DNA from: an uncultured Hungatella sp.
GTDB lineage: Bacteria > Bacillota > Clostridia > Lachnospirales > Lachnospiraceae
Direction: 5' to 3'
DNA length: 64,000 nucleotides
Assembly: GCA_910585645.1 (NCBI GenBank)
Contig: CAJUFP010000008.1
Span: 1 to 64,000, forward strand
Positions 42,660-51,476 of this stretch are shown piece after piece (the first letter of the stretch is position 1; each line of letters opens with the position of its first letter). The translations under genes were made by a program, and so were the position numbers. The notes under the pieces were generated by a model that ran no database searches, was not told the DNA's origin, and saw only the letters and a program-made list of their open reading frames with translations.

Positions 42660-44258
42660 TCAAACCACTGTTTCCACAATCGTCTTCCTGCCAATTTGCA
42701 ATTCCTTTACTCCTGGCTCTTTCTTTTTATTGAAATTAAAACTCAGCATATATCCCTTTTCCTGATGATAGTAATCCAGATACTTTGTAAGCTGTCTCTC
42801 TCCCCGCTCATTATATTCGCTGCCGTGCCATATTTTTAATTCCACAATGAACTGCTCACCCAAATAATCTACAATAACGTCTGTCCTTTTAGCGTCCCTG
42901 GTCTGTGCTTCCATATAGTAATTCCCTGCGCCGTTTATAATCGGCTTCAAATAAAGCAGAAAAAATTTCCGTCCGTATTCCTCCACAAACTTTGTGTCAT
43001 TATCCCCATAAATATCCGAAAAATGGGTGGCAAATTTTTCCAGAACCTGCTTCATATCCAGCCTGTTATTCTTAATAAACTGGTTCTTATTACTCTGACC
43101 ATAGGTAAAAATCTCGCTTCTCACTGCTTCTTCTGATATAAAAAGATTCAGCAGATACATTTCAAAAATACGATTAGCCACAGCCACCTGTCCGCTGTCC
43201 TCTTTCAGAAACCCAAACATCTTCCCCAAATTAATAGACTTTTCGGCAGGGCTAAACGGAATCGGTTTCCCCTGATACAGCGTCTGCTCTATCATCCCCC
43301 GCAAATCTTTAAACGTATCCAACTGCTTTACCATACTGTCAAATAACGGCGTGTTGGTCTTTAATATAATTTTTACCGCCTCTCCAATTCCCTTCCTTGT
43401 CCAGACGCACTCATGTTCCGAAAACTCCCCGCTCCCTGGAAGCTTCTCATCCATAATCCTGCAAATTGCCGATACCAGGTAAGGATACCCTGAAGTAAAA
43501 CCGTAAATCTCCTCGGCCACAGCCTTTATATCCATGCCCGTATCCCGGTCCGCCTCATATTCCCCGACCATAGCCTCAATCTGCTCTTTGGAAAAGCTCA
43601 TCTGAATATCAAAATCCGCCGCAATATTCCAGGGACTGTTGTACTGATGCTTATCTTCCGGGCGCAGTTTCATTTTCAAATTTTTAATATCATACACCCC
43701 TGCCAGAATCACTGAATGAAACGCCGGAATATTATCCCGATTCAGATAATACCCCCTTAAGCTTGCAAGAAAATCGATAAACACATCATAATTAGAAGCG
43801 CTGTCCACCTCATCAATCATCAAAACCACAGGTTTTTTGGCTGTTTTGCATATTCTGCTCAATCTGCGGAACAGTTCATCCATAAAAATCCTCTCACCGC
43901 CTGCCACAGACTTTAGTTCCCCAAATACCTCCTCACTGACGCAATCCATCAATTCCTTTTTGGAAGACACCAAATCCTCCAAATACCGGATAAACGCAGC
44001 CACAAATGCCTGTTCATCCGAAAAATTTCCGGTACTCATCAGTTGGAAATCCATAAATATCACCGCATAGTCATCCTTCAGATATTCTGCCAGGGCCATA
44101 AGCGTGGTGGTCTTGCCGTACTGCCTGCCCCGGTTGATGACAAAATATTTCCCCCGGTCTACAAACATGTTTTTTATCCGTTTCAGCCTGCCATCAAGCC
44201 TCACCATATAATGGATATCCGGCCTGCAGCGCCCCTCCGTATTAAAATACCGCTCCAT
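42660..44258 (-). CDS. AAA ATPase with C-terminal PD-(D/E)XK-like nuclease domain
   Basis: 532 residues from ATG 44258 (MERYFNTEGRCRPD), with AAGGAG six bases upstream. Walker A is NRGRQYGKTTTL and Walker B is VVLMIDEVDSAS; the middle is the AAA-ATPase_like/winged-helix region, and the C-terminal part (TDVIVDYLGEQFIVELKIWHG) is a PD-(D/E)XK-type nuclease fold with the D...ExK pattern. The family is abundant in gut anaerobes and its role is unknown; defence, or mobile-element biology, is suspected. It is divergent from an Rpn-nuclease pseudogene. Confidence 0.88.
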   Translation of the reverse strand: MERYFNTEGRCRPDIHYMVRLDGRLKRIKNMFVDRGKYFVINRGRQYGKTTTLMALAEYLKDDYAVIFMDFQLMSTGNFSDEQAFVAAFIRYLEDLVSSKKELMDCVSEEVFGELKSVAGGERIFMDELFRRLSRICKTAKKPVVLMIDEVDSASNYDVFIDFLASLRGYYLNRDNIPAFHSVILAGVYDIKNLKMKLRPEDKHQYNSPWNIAADFDIQMSFSKEQIEAMVGEYEADRDTGMDIKAVAEEIYGFTSGYPYLVSAICRIMDEKLPGSGEFSEHECVWTRKGIGEAVKIILKTNTPLFDSMVKQLDTFKDLRGMIEQTLYQGKPIPFSPAEKSINLGKMFGFLKEDSGQVAVANRIFEMYLLNLFISEEAVRSEIFTYGQSNKNQFIKNNRLDMKQVLEKFATHFSDIYGDNDTKFVEEYGRKFFLLYLKPIINGAGNYYMEAQTRDAKRTDVIVDYLGEQFIVELKIWHGSEYNERGERQLTKYLDYYHQEKGYMLSFNFNKKKEPGVKELQIGRKTIVETVV

Positions 44259-44386
44259 GTCCTGCTCCTTTCCCAATGATGAGTCGTCACTCCATCTTCA
44301 CCAACACATATCCCCTGCATCCCTTGACACCACTCTTCGGCATGCTGTCCTTGCCATAAATTTGCTCTAATCAGTATTCTTATCCC

Positions 44387-44415
44387 ATTTTATCATTACT
44401 GCCGGTTAATGTAAA
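44387..44415 (-). promoter_or_regulatory. Promoter for the AAA ATPase gene
   Basis: Minus strand: TTTACA at 44410-44415, 17-base spacer, TAAAAT at 44387-44392. Confidence 0.65.
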
Positions 44416-44468
44416 GATTTGAAAATACGCCGGTTTTTAAGAAATCAATGATAAAACTTACATTTCAG

Positions 44469-44497
44469 TTGCAAAACCACATCTGACAGCCTATAAT
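44469..44497 (+). promoter_or_regulatory. Promoter for the Rpn-type pseudogene
   Basis: TTGCAA at 44469-44474, 17-base spacer, TATAAT at 44492-44497. The gap of about 300 bases to the divergent AAA gene holds only these two promoters. Confidence 0.7.
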
Positions 44498-44558
44498 AAT
44501 TATAAGAAGCAAAACCGTCTACATTTCTCCATGTTTTATATTTTTACAGGAGGCATTT

Positions 44559-45379
44559 ATGGATGAAAAAAACAATCTCAGCCGCAGCCTTCATAACGCA
44601 TTAAAGACACCGGAACAAGTAAAACAGGATTCGTCCTGCAAGGAAAGCATGAAAGACCGGCTGTTTCTGGCATGTATCTTAAAGGCTGTGGTTGCCGAAT
44701 ATAAGGATGTGTCTGAAAAAGACATTGCAGATAAGTACATAGAGCCTCAAACGATCCGGGATGATGTATATGTATCCAGGAATCTGACCAACATCACCGG
44801 CTCATCACAGGAAGATTCTACGGTAAATGAAGGCTCTGTCCGCTATGACCTGATATTTGAGGCAAAAGCCCCCATTGTACTTCCAAAGCAAAAATTTGTC
44901 CGCACGGTTCCTGAAAACATCATTGTCAGCCTGAAAATTGATTTGGAAGCCCAAAATGACTCAACACCAGGATAAGGGCAGTAAAGGAGGACATCTTAGG
45001 GAACATTGAGATTCCCGAGAGCGAATATAATATGATGGAATCCATCATATTAAGGTTAGGAAAAGACAGTAAGATGACCGGAAACCGGGTGATTGATTTT
45101 TTACAGACCATTTTCGGCATCCAGTCCAGGGACGAAATGAATTCCAGGCTGGAAGCACTTGGATTTTCAGGAACATCTGTCATGAAGGAGGTTAATAAGA
45201 TGGTTAGTTTTAGCGAAAGAACCATGGAAAAAGGTCTAAAACAAGGAGTGGCAATTGGACGAACCGAAATGCTCGATACGATTCTCTCCATAAGAAAACA
45301 GTATAAGGATGGCACTCCTGTTCAGGATTTAGCCGTACAAACCGGTCTCACTGTCGAGCAGATTTTGTTATTAGTATAA
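44559..45379 (+). pseudogene. Rpn/PD-(D/E)XK transposase-like nuclease, internally deleted
   Basis: Two reading frames carry the two ends of one protein. The first (44559-44975) has MKDRLFLACILKAVVAEYKDV, ...NLTNITGSSQEDSTVNEG..., RYDLIFEAKAP and ends EAQNDSTPG then stop. The second (about 44980-45379, another frame) has KEDILGNIEIPESEYNMMES and a C-terminal region with a GLKQGVAIGRTEMLDTIL coiled segment and PVQDLAVQTGLTVEQI. Intact Rpn family proteins, as I know them, continue from EAQND with PGY and about 100 more residues before the ILGNIEIP part, so a middle section is missing at about 44973 and the frame is broken. AGGAGG-type site upstream of 44559. Confidence 0.75.
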
Positions 45380-45385
45380 TGCCAG

Positions 45386-45443
45386 ATAAAATAGAGCCCT
45401 GGGAAATAATTTTTTAAAATCATTTTCCCAGGGCTCTATTTAT
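45386..45443. terminator. Strong bidirectional terminator
   Basis: A hairpin of about 19 base pairs (TAGAGCCCTGGGAAA pairing TTTCCCAGGGCTCTA; arms near 45388-45406 and 45423-45441) with A and T runs outside both arms. It closes the long leftward Tad/kinase operon and the rightward pseudogene. Confidence 0.9.
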
Positions 45444-45516
45444 TAGGAACGTCACCGTCCCAAAATAACACCATATGCTGCTTGGTATCAAAAGGTGTTT
45501 AAAATTTTATCCTCTC

Positions 45517-46260
45517 TCAATCCAATTCCCGATTAATTGGTGCATAATAAACAAAAGTGTCTCTTAAAAACTGATCCATCTCATCTTCGTCAAGATACCC
45601 TTTCAGCTTTGCCCTGGCATCATCTTCAAATTGAATTTCTGTCGCATACCTGCCCTCATAGTACTCATTTTGTAGAAACGATATCATAGATAATTTATAA
45701 CTTTCCGAATCCATAACCGGTTCCCAATCATTTGTATTTTCATTCCAAGTGTCGATACTGCCATCCGAATTATACCGCATCCTCTTGCCTGTCGTCTCTA
45801 CGACTTGTTTTCTGTTGCGGATAATCGCCCCCGTTTCCGGATCCGCGGCATACCATGTACCATCCTTCTCAAAGGAACCCGTCCGCATGCTCCCGTCATC
45901 ATTCAGAAAATACGTTTTGCCTTTCACCTCAAGCCAGCCAGTCTGCATGTGGTGTTCTTGGTCAAAATAGTACCATTTCCCGTTAATGAGACACCACCCC
46001 TTAGCCAAGGCTCCCGACTCATCCCCATAGTACCACACGCCTGCATCGATCCATCCGGTCCTCATATAGCCTTCAGAATCAAAAAAATAATCTGTCTTGT
46101 CTATTTTATGGATTCCGTTGGCTGCATACCCAGAACCGTCAAAAGCATACCACCATCGGTCTCCCTCTTTTTTCCATTCCCCCGCCTGACATGGAAACGC
46201 CATGGACAAAGACAGTGTCAGTATTGCTGCCACAGAACTCATTGCTTTAACTTTCTTCAT
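45517..46260 (-). CDS. Secreted cell-wall-binding repeat protein, last gene of the Tad/kinase operon
   Basis: 247 residues. Signal peptide (MKKVKAMSSVAAILTLSLSMAFPCQAG) and then four to five cell-wall-binding repeats (WWYAFDGSGYAANG, GWIDAGVWYYGDESG, WCLINGKWYYFDQE, GWLEVKGKTYFLND). The last 55 residues form a helical domain (NEYYEGRYATEIQFE...AKLKGYLDEDEMDQFLRDTF) shared with the neighbour at 46257-47027, and not one I recognise. It overlaps that gene by four bases and has the same ribosome binding site context. It may attach to the wall near the pilus; function unknown. Confidence 0.82.
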   Translation of the reverse strand: MKKVKAMSSVAAILTLSLSMAFPCQAGEWKKEGDRWWYAFDGSGYAANGIHKIDKTDYFFDSEGYMRTGWIDAGVWYYGDESGALAKGWCLINGKWYYFDQEHHMQTGWLEVKGKTYFLNDDGSMRTGSFEKDGTWYAADPETGAIIRNRKQVVETTGKRMRYNSDGSIDTWNENTNDWEPVMDSESYKLSMISFLQNEYYEGRYATEIQFEDDARAKLKGYLDEDEMDQFLRDTFVYYAPINRELD

Positions 46261-47027
46261 TTGCTTCCCTCCTTCTGGTTGATGGTGTCTCTCAAAAATC
46301 CATTTATTTTATTCTCATCAAGATTCCCAGCCAACCGTTCCCTTACTACAATCTCAAACTGGCTTTCCGTTTCATATTTTCCTTCTCTATATTCCTGCCT
46401 AAGAAGTGACATCATATCTCTGCAATACACTGATGAAGTCATAACTGGCTCCCAATCTCCATTCGTTTCATTCCAGATACACATCCTGCCTTCTGAATCA
46501 TATCGAATTTCTTTACCTGTAGTTTCTATGACTCCCATTTTGTCGCGAATGAGTTCCCCTGTTTCTGGATCCGCAGTGAACCACCCATCATATGTCTCAA
46601 ATGTTCCTGTCTGCATACTCCCGTCACTTCCCATGAAATAAACTTTACCATCAACTTCGAGCCTGCCATAGTGAAGCTCACATTCAATCCTGCCTTTTAC
46701 ATCAAAATAATACCACTTATCATTAATAAGACGCCAGCCTTCAGCCAAAGCACCTGTTTCATCAGCATAAAACGTAAAATAGTCTGATATGTTGAGCCAT
46801 CCGGTCATCATTTTACCGCCAGAATCAAAAAAATAATACGCTCCGCCTATTTTATAGACTCCATTGGACGCACATCCATCATATTCCTTAAAAATATATC
46901 GCCAAGTGTCTCCTGCTTTTTCCCATGTCCCGACCGGACAGACTTTTGCAGCTTGGCTTGGGAATGCCATAGTAAGGGACAGTGTCAGTACCGCTGCCGC
47001 AGAACTTATTGCTTTGATTTTCTCCAT
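46257..47027 (-). CDS. Secreted cell-wall-binding repeat protein, paralogue
   Basis: 256 residues. Signal peptide MEKIKAISSAAAVLTLSLTMAFPSQAA, then cell-wall-binding repeats (VYKIGGAYYFFDSGGKMMTGW, GWRLINDKWYYFDVKG) and the same C-terminal helical domain (RQEYREGKYETESQFE...RLAGNLDENKINGFLRDTI). It is a tandem duplicate of the following gene. GGAGG precedes the ATG, and the kinase gene ends 15 bases upstream. Together they are the last two genes of the operon. Confidence 0.82.
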   Translation of the reverse strand: MEKIKAISSAAAVLTLSLTMAFPSQAAKVCPVGTWEKAGDTWRYIFKEYDGCASNGVYKIGGAYYFFDSGGKMMTGWLNISDYFTFYADETGALAEGWRLINDKWYYFDVKGRIECELHYGRLEVDGKVYFMGSDGSMQTGTFETYDGWFTADPETGELIRDKMGVIETTGKEIRYDSEGRMCIWNETNGDWEPVMTSSVYCRDMMSLLRQEYREGKYETESQFEIVVRERLAGNLDENKINGFLRDTINQKEGSK

Positions 47028-47041
47028 TTGTTTCCCTCCTT

Positions 47042-49255
47042 CTACTGGAACATCTCCTGATTATTAATAATATCCATCAAATTAGAGTTTCCCCCATCCG
47101 CCGGAACTGTTTCCTGTGGAACTGGAGCTGTTTCCTGCGGCTGCGCTTCCGTCTCCCCGCCTCCTCCTGGCCCTCTGGGGTCGCCCATATTCCCGCCCTG
47201 CGGCTGTACTGCCTGCCGGGGCTGCGTCGGCGCCACTGTCTGCCTTTGTCGCCGGGTTTCCGACTGCGTCTCCGGCTCTGTCTCCGGTTCCGGCTCTGGC
47301 CCCATGCTGACTTTCAGGGTTACCGAACTGCCTTTATATGCCAATGAATTTCCCTCTGCCGATTGTCCAAAAACAGTATCCTGGAGCACCTGGTCGCTGT
47401 ATTCATCTTCCCTGTCCGCCTCCAATCCCAGGTTACGCAAAACTTCCTCCGCCTCATTCCACGGCTGATAAGTTACATCCGGCACAATAACTTTATCCGG
47501 GCCCCTGCACACCTTTACCTTGATAACAGTTCCTCTGTCAGCCGCCTGTCCTGCTGCCGGCTGCTGAGATAAAATTTCGCCCTCCGTTCCATTAAACTTT
47601 GCTTCTTCCTCCTCTTTCTCAATATAGAAACCATATTGGCCAATCATCTTATTCTGCAAAGCAGAAAACTCTTTTCCCACCAGATCCGGGATCTTTATTT
47701 CCTCACCTGTATCCAGACCCGTCTTCCCCAGAGATATGGTCAGAGTAATTTTCCCTCCTGTATCCAACACCGTATCCGGCGCAATGCTCTGGGCCGCCAC
47801 AGTACACGGAGCCCCATTCCCCTCTTTTCTTGTAACCTCCGCCTCCAATCCATAATCCAAAAGCATCTCCAATGCCTTCTCCTCCGAAAAACCGGTCACG
47901 TCAGGCACATAAGTTTGTTCAATACCTGCGCTGATGGTCACCAAGATGTCTTCCCCTTTCTCTATGGTCTGCCCGGCCTCCGGACTCTGGCGCAGCACCC
48001 GTCCCTCCGGCACCTGGTCAGAATACTCCTTTGCCGTAGTACGCAGCCCCACCCCCAGGCTTTCCCCTTTCACCAAGGCTTCATCCATTGTGTCATTAAT
48101 AAAGCTTGGAATCCGTATCTTTCCCTCTTCCACCGCCGCCTGGGACCATGCAGAAATATCAAACTGAAATACATCCGTAGTCAGCAGCAAGAAAAAGACG
48201 CCAATTCCCATAGCCGCCGTTCCCAGAACCACTTTCAGCCATAAAGGCCATTTCCCCAGATCTCTCTTTTCTTTTGTAACCCTTTTTGCCTTCACCTGCG
48301 CCGCAGACAGTTCATCCAAAAACTCCCTTGCAGACCTGGTCCTGTCCTCCGGCTTTACATGAAGCGCATTCATGATTGCCGTCTCCACAGTCTTCGGAAT
48401 CTTTACCCCCTTTTTAGACGGAGGGCGAAGACTATCCTTAATTCCCCGCTCCATGGAATCCTCCGGAAGCTGTCCGGTAAGCATGCGGTAACACGTTGCC
48501 GCCACTGCATACACATCGGTCCAGGGCCCCTGATCCCCATGACTCTGATACTGTTCCTCCGGAGAATATCCCGGCTTTACCATAATCGAAAGGCTGCGGG
48601 TGTGTTTGGAAGTCGCAAATCTGGCCGCTCCAAAATCCAGAAGCTTTATCTGATTTTCCTCAGTCAGATAAATATTATCCGGGGCGATATCCCTGTGTAT
48701 GATCCCATCCTGGTGGACCACGTCAAGAGCCGTAAGGATTTCCCTGGTTATCCGCACCGCCTCTTCCGGCTTTAGTCTGTTTTCCCTTTCCAGCCGTTCT
48801 TTCAGGGTTTCTCCCTTTAAATACTCCATGACAATATAAGCCGTATTATTTTCTTCAAAGCTGTCATAGATCCCAACGATACCGGGCACTTTTTGAAATT
48901 TAGCCAGTTTTCTTGCTTCCTCTATAAATTTGTCCTTTCCAGCCAGAAACTGCTCTCCCTTTTCCCCGGTATAGATCGTTACCGTAACCTCATTGGGAAT
49001 TCTTGTGGCAAACTCCCCGGGAAGATATTCCTTTATTCCCACCGCAACACGAAGCACCAGGTCATACCCAATATAGGTAACTCCAAACCCGCCAAATCCC
49101 AGCGCCCGCCCCACCAGATATCGTTTATGTAAAATCGTCCCCGGAACCATATGATACGCTTCCTTGGCAGGCGTTCCCTCCTCATATCCGCAAAACGGAC
49201 AAATGGAAGTTTGCTCCTCCATTTCTTCCATGCAGCCCAGACACCGTTTGCTCAT
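47042..49255 (-). CDS. Zinc-ribbon Ser/Thr protein kinase with PASTA repeats
   Basis: 737 residues. Residues 5-23 are a zinc ribbon (CLGC, CPFC). The kinase domain (45-320) has GFGGFG glycine loop, Lys75 in GIKEY, catalytic HRDIAPDN (187-194) and DFG at 207-209, with an activation segment and GPWTDVYA. One membrane segment (335-358) leads to an extracellular part with about four PASTA-type repeats (378-655: IPSFINDTMDEAL, VPDVTGFSEEKAL, IPDLVGKEFSAL, VPDVTYQPWNEAE), which in PknB/Stk1 kinases sense peptidoglycan. A Pro/Gln/Glu-rich tail ends the protein. It overlaps the preceding kinase by four bases. It probably phosphorylates the FHA protein or pilus parts encoded upstream. Confidence 0.92.
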   Translation of the reverse strand: MSKRCLGCMEEMEEQTSICPFCGYEEGTPAKEAYHMVPGTILHKRYLVGRALGFGGFGVTYIGYDLVLRVAVGIKEYLPGEFATRIPNEVTVTIYTGEKGEQFLAGKDKFIEEARKLAKFQKVPGIVGIYDSFEENNTAYIVMEYLKGETLKERLERENRLKPEEAVRITREILTALDVVHQDGIIHRDIAPDNIYLTEENQIKLLDFGAARFATSKHTRSLSIMVKPGYSPEEQYQSHGDQGPWTDVYAVAATCYRMLTGQLPEDSMERGIKDSLRPPSKKGVKIPKTVETAIMNALHVKPEDRTRSAREFLDELSAAQVKAKRVTKEKRDLGKWPLWLKVVLGTAAMGIGVFFLLLTTDVFQFDISAWSQAAVEEGKIRIPSFINDTMDEALVKGESLGVGLRTTAKEYSDQVPEGRVLRQSPEAGQTIEKGEDILVTISAGIEQTYVPDVTGFSEEKALEMLLDYGLEAEVTRKEGNGAPCTVAAQSIAPDTVLDTGGKITLTISLGKTGLDTGEEIKIPDLVGKEFSALQNKMIGQYGFYIEKEEEEAKFNGTEGEILSQQPAAGQAADRGTVIKVKVCRGPDKVIVPDVTYQPWNEAEEVLRNLGLEADREDEYSDQVLQDTVFGQSAEGNSLAYKGSSVTLKVSMGPEPEPETEPETQSETRRQRQTVAPTQPRQAVQPQGGNMGDPRGPGGGGETEAQPQETAPVPQETVPADGGNSNLMDIINNQEMFQ

Positions 49256-51441
49256 TTTTCACTTTCCTCCAAATCCGCTTCCCCGGCGGCCCGGTCACTG
49301 ACAAAACCGCCTGCCATATCCAATTCGGAAACCTTCTCCTTTGTAAACCCCAATTCTCCATAAATCTCCCACCAGATATCCGCCACGGCCTTATTCAGAG
49401 GAATAACACCATGATGTTCAACGTATAAGGCGTTTTGCCCGTTTTCCCCAAGCAGATAGTACAGCAGGCGTATCCCTGCGGTCTGAGAAAATCTCTCCGA
49501 AGATGCGTTTATGCTCCACTCATCACAAAAAGCTCCCCGTACCCGTTCCTCTTTCCACGGTTCTACTTCATAATATCCCGATAATACATCCTGAATCTGA
49601 AAATAATCCTTCACCGTTCCTCTGTATCCGGCTGCTTTTCCATTTAAAAAATCCTCCGGCTCATAATCAGGCGTCTGATTACTGCCTTCCTGTTCAAGCA
49701 GCGTATTTTTGTAATCAATCTCCATATCAAATCCCAGCGGAACTTTTTTTCTTTCAGGATAATACTCTTCATATTGTTCCAGGAAATAATACTCTTCCCG
49801 ATTAATCAGAGAAAACAGGGAATCTGCCGATTCCATATATCCTTCCAGTTCGCTCCTTATCCCACTGCTTTCAAACAGGTCAGGCCCCGTCCCATTTTCC
49901 AAAGCTTTTTCTAATTTCTCCCTGTAATCCTGTTCTACGTACTCCACGGTCAGTCCAAGATTCGGATAAGCTGTCTGAAACTCCCGAACTGCCGCCTGAA
50001 AAATTTCCTGTTCCTCCTCTGCCCCCTGCTCCGCCATAACCCATACCCGCAGCGAAACTCCGTCCAAGGTGGCCTCCATCTGCCGGTTCCTGTAAATTCT
50101 CCATCCGCCGGCTCCTATTGCGGTAAGAATGGCGATGACCAAACAAATGCTGGCCAGCCGGAATCTTCTTCTAAGTCCTATCTCTTTTTCCAGTTCTTTG
50201 GCAGGCTTCTCATTGGCCAGCGCCTTTCGAAATTCCTCCACATTCTGAAAGCGGTATTCCGGCATTAACGCCATAGCTTTAAGAATAGCCCGATTTACAT
50301 AATCCGGTATCTCTCCGTTCATTTCCTTTGGCGGTTTTAAAAGATCCTTTCTCTCCCGGTCTGACGAGTCCTCAGGCATCACGCCGGTCACCGCCCGATA
50401 AATGGTAGCGCCAAGAGCATAAACATCTGTCCATGGCCCCTGACGGCTTTTGGTCCGGTATTGTTCCGGCGGGGCAAAGCCTAATTTCAGCACCTTTGTC
50501 AAATCCTTTTCCCCCGAGCCATCAGAAAACCGGGCCGCCCCAAAATCCAGCACTTTAATCATGCCATCCCTGCAGATGAAAATATTGTCCGGACTGATAT
50601 CCCGATGGATAATCCCTGCCTTATGGATGCTTTTCAAAGCTTCCATCACAACAAAGGCCACTTCCACCCCCCGCTGCCATGAAACTCTGCCATTTTCCCT
50701 TTTTATCTCATCTTTAAAAGAAATGCCGTCCAGAAATTCCATGACCATATAAGCCGTCCTGTTTTCTTCAAAAAAATCAAAGACATGAACCACATGCTCC
50801 AGGTTGTTAAATTTTGCCGTATTGCGGGCTTCATCCAAAAATCGCGCCAGCCCTTTTCGGTACTCTTCTTTTTTTCGGCCTGTAAAGAGAATCACTTCCT
50901 TTTCCCCGGGAACCCTGGTAACAATCCCTGCCGGATAATACTCTTTTATAGCCACCATGATGCCAAGTTTATTGTCCCATGCACGGTATAAAATTCCAAA
51001 CCCTCCAAAACCTACTACCGTCCCCATAGAATACCGTTCTTTCAGCACCATTCCCGGATACAGATGATACGCTTCCTTAGGAGGTGTATTCCTTTTAAAT
51101 CCGCAGTAAGGACAGATTTCCTCATCAGGGTCAAACTCTCTCATACATCCCTGGCATCGGCCGATTCGAATCTTGGGGATTCCAGCAGGCTGGGATAAAG
51201 CGTCAATTGCTCTGTCCAAAATAACCGTAAGATCACCGGCTTCTTCATTCAGCATCACGGTCTGACCAGCATCCTCTCCATCCGGCATTTCCCTTTGACC
51301 GGCATTCTCATCATCCAGCCACACCGTTTCATTGCCCCATTCTTCCTTTGGTGCATCATTGTCATGTGCCTGGTCTAAATCCACCGTCTGACCGTCATCT
51401 CCAGGTAAAGTTTCATGATAGCCGTCTTTATCCCCTGCCAT
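49252..51441 (-). CDS. Zinc-ribbon Ser/Thr kinase with solute-binding-protein-like ectodomain
   Basis: 729 residues from ATG 51441, preceded by GGGGTG; TTG starts at 51480-51486 overlap the phosphatase gene. Residues 1-90 are acidic and repeat a TVxL(D/N) motif at Thr19, Thr39, Thr61 and Thr72. A zinc ribbon (CQGC, CPYC, residues 96-113) precedes the kinase domain: GFGGFG, Lys166 in VAIKEYYP, HRDISPDN (His279), DFG at 299-301. One membrane segment (about 428-448) leads to an ectodomain of about 275 residues resembling an ABC sugar-type solute-binding protein (VWVMAEQGAEEEQEIFQAAV, TGPDLFESSG, VPLGFDMEID). It looks like a ligand-gated receptor kinase. Overlap with the next kinase is four bases. 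Confidence 0.88.
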   Translation of the reverse strand: MAGDKDGYHETLPGDDGQTVDLDQAHDNDAPKEEWGNETVWLDDENAGQREMPDGEDAGQTVMLNEEAGDLTVILDRAIDALSQPAGIPKIRIGRCQGCMREFDPDEEICPYCGFKRNTPPKEAYHLYPGMVLKERYSMGTVVGFGGFGILYRAWDNKLGIMVAIKEYYPAGIVTRVPGEKEVILFTGRKKEEYRKGLARFLDEARNTAKFNNLEHVVHVFDFFEENRTAYMVMEFLDGISFKDEIKRENGRVSWQRGVEVAFVVMEALKSIHKAGIIHRDISPDNIFICRDGMIKVLDFGAARFSDGSGEKDLTKVLKLGFAPPEQYRTKSRQGPWTDVYALGATIYRAVTGVMPEDSSDRERKDLLKPPKEMNGEIPDYVNRAILKAMALMPEYRFQNVEEFRKALANEKPAKELEKEIGLRRRFRLASICLVIAILTAIGAGGWRIYRNRQMEATLDGVSLRVWVMAEQGAEEEQEIFQAAVREFQTAYPNLGLTVEYVEQDYREKLEKALENGTGPDLFESSGIRSELEGYMESADSLFSLINREEYYFLEQYEEYYPERKKVPLGFDMEIDYKNTLLEQEGSNQTPDYEPEDFLNGKAAGYRGTVKDYFQIQDVLSGYYEVEPWKEERVRGAFCDEWSINASSERFSQTAGIRLLYYLLGENGQNALYVEHHGVIPLNKAVADIWWEIYGELGFTKEKVSELDMAGGFVSDRAAGEADLEESEK

Positions 51442-51476
51442 TACCACCCCGTATTTCCCCCTTCTTTCAAACCAAT

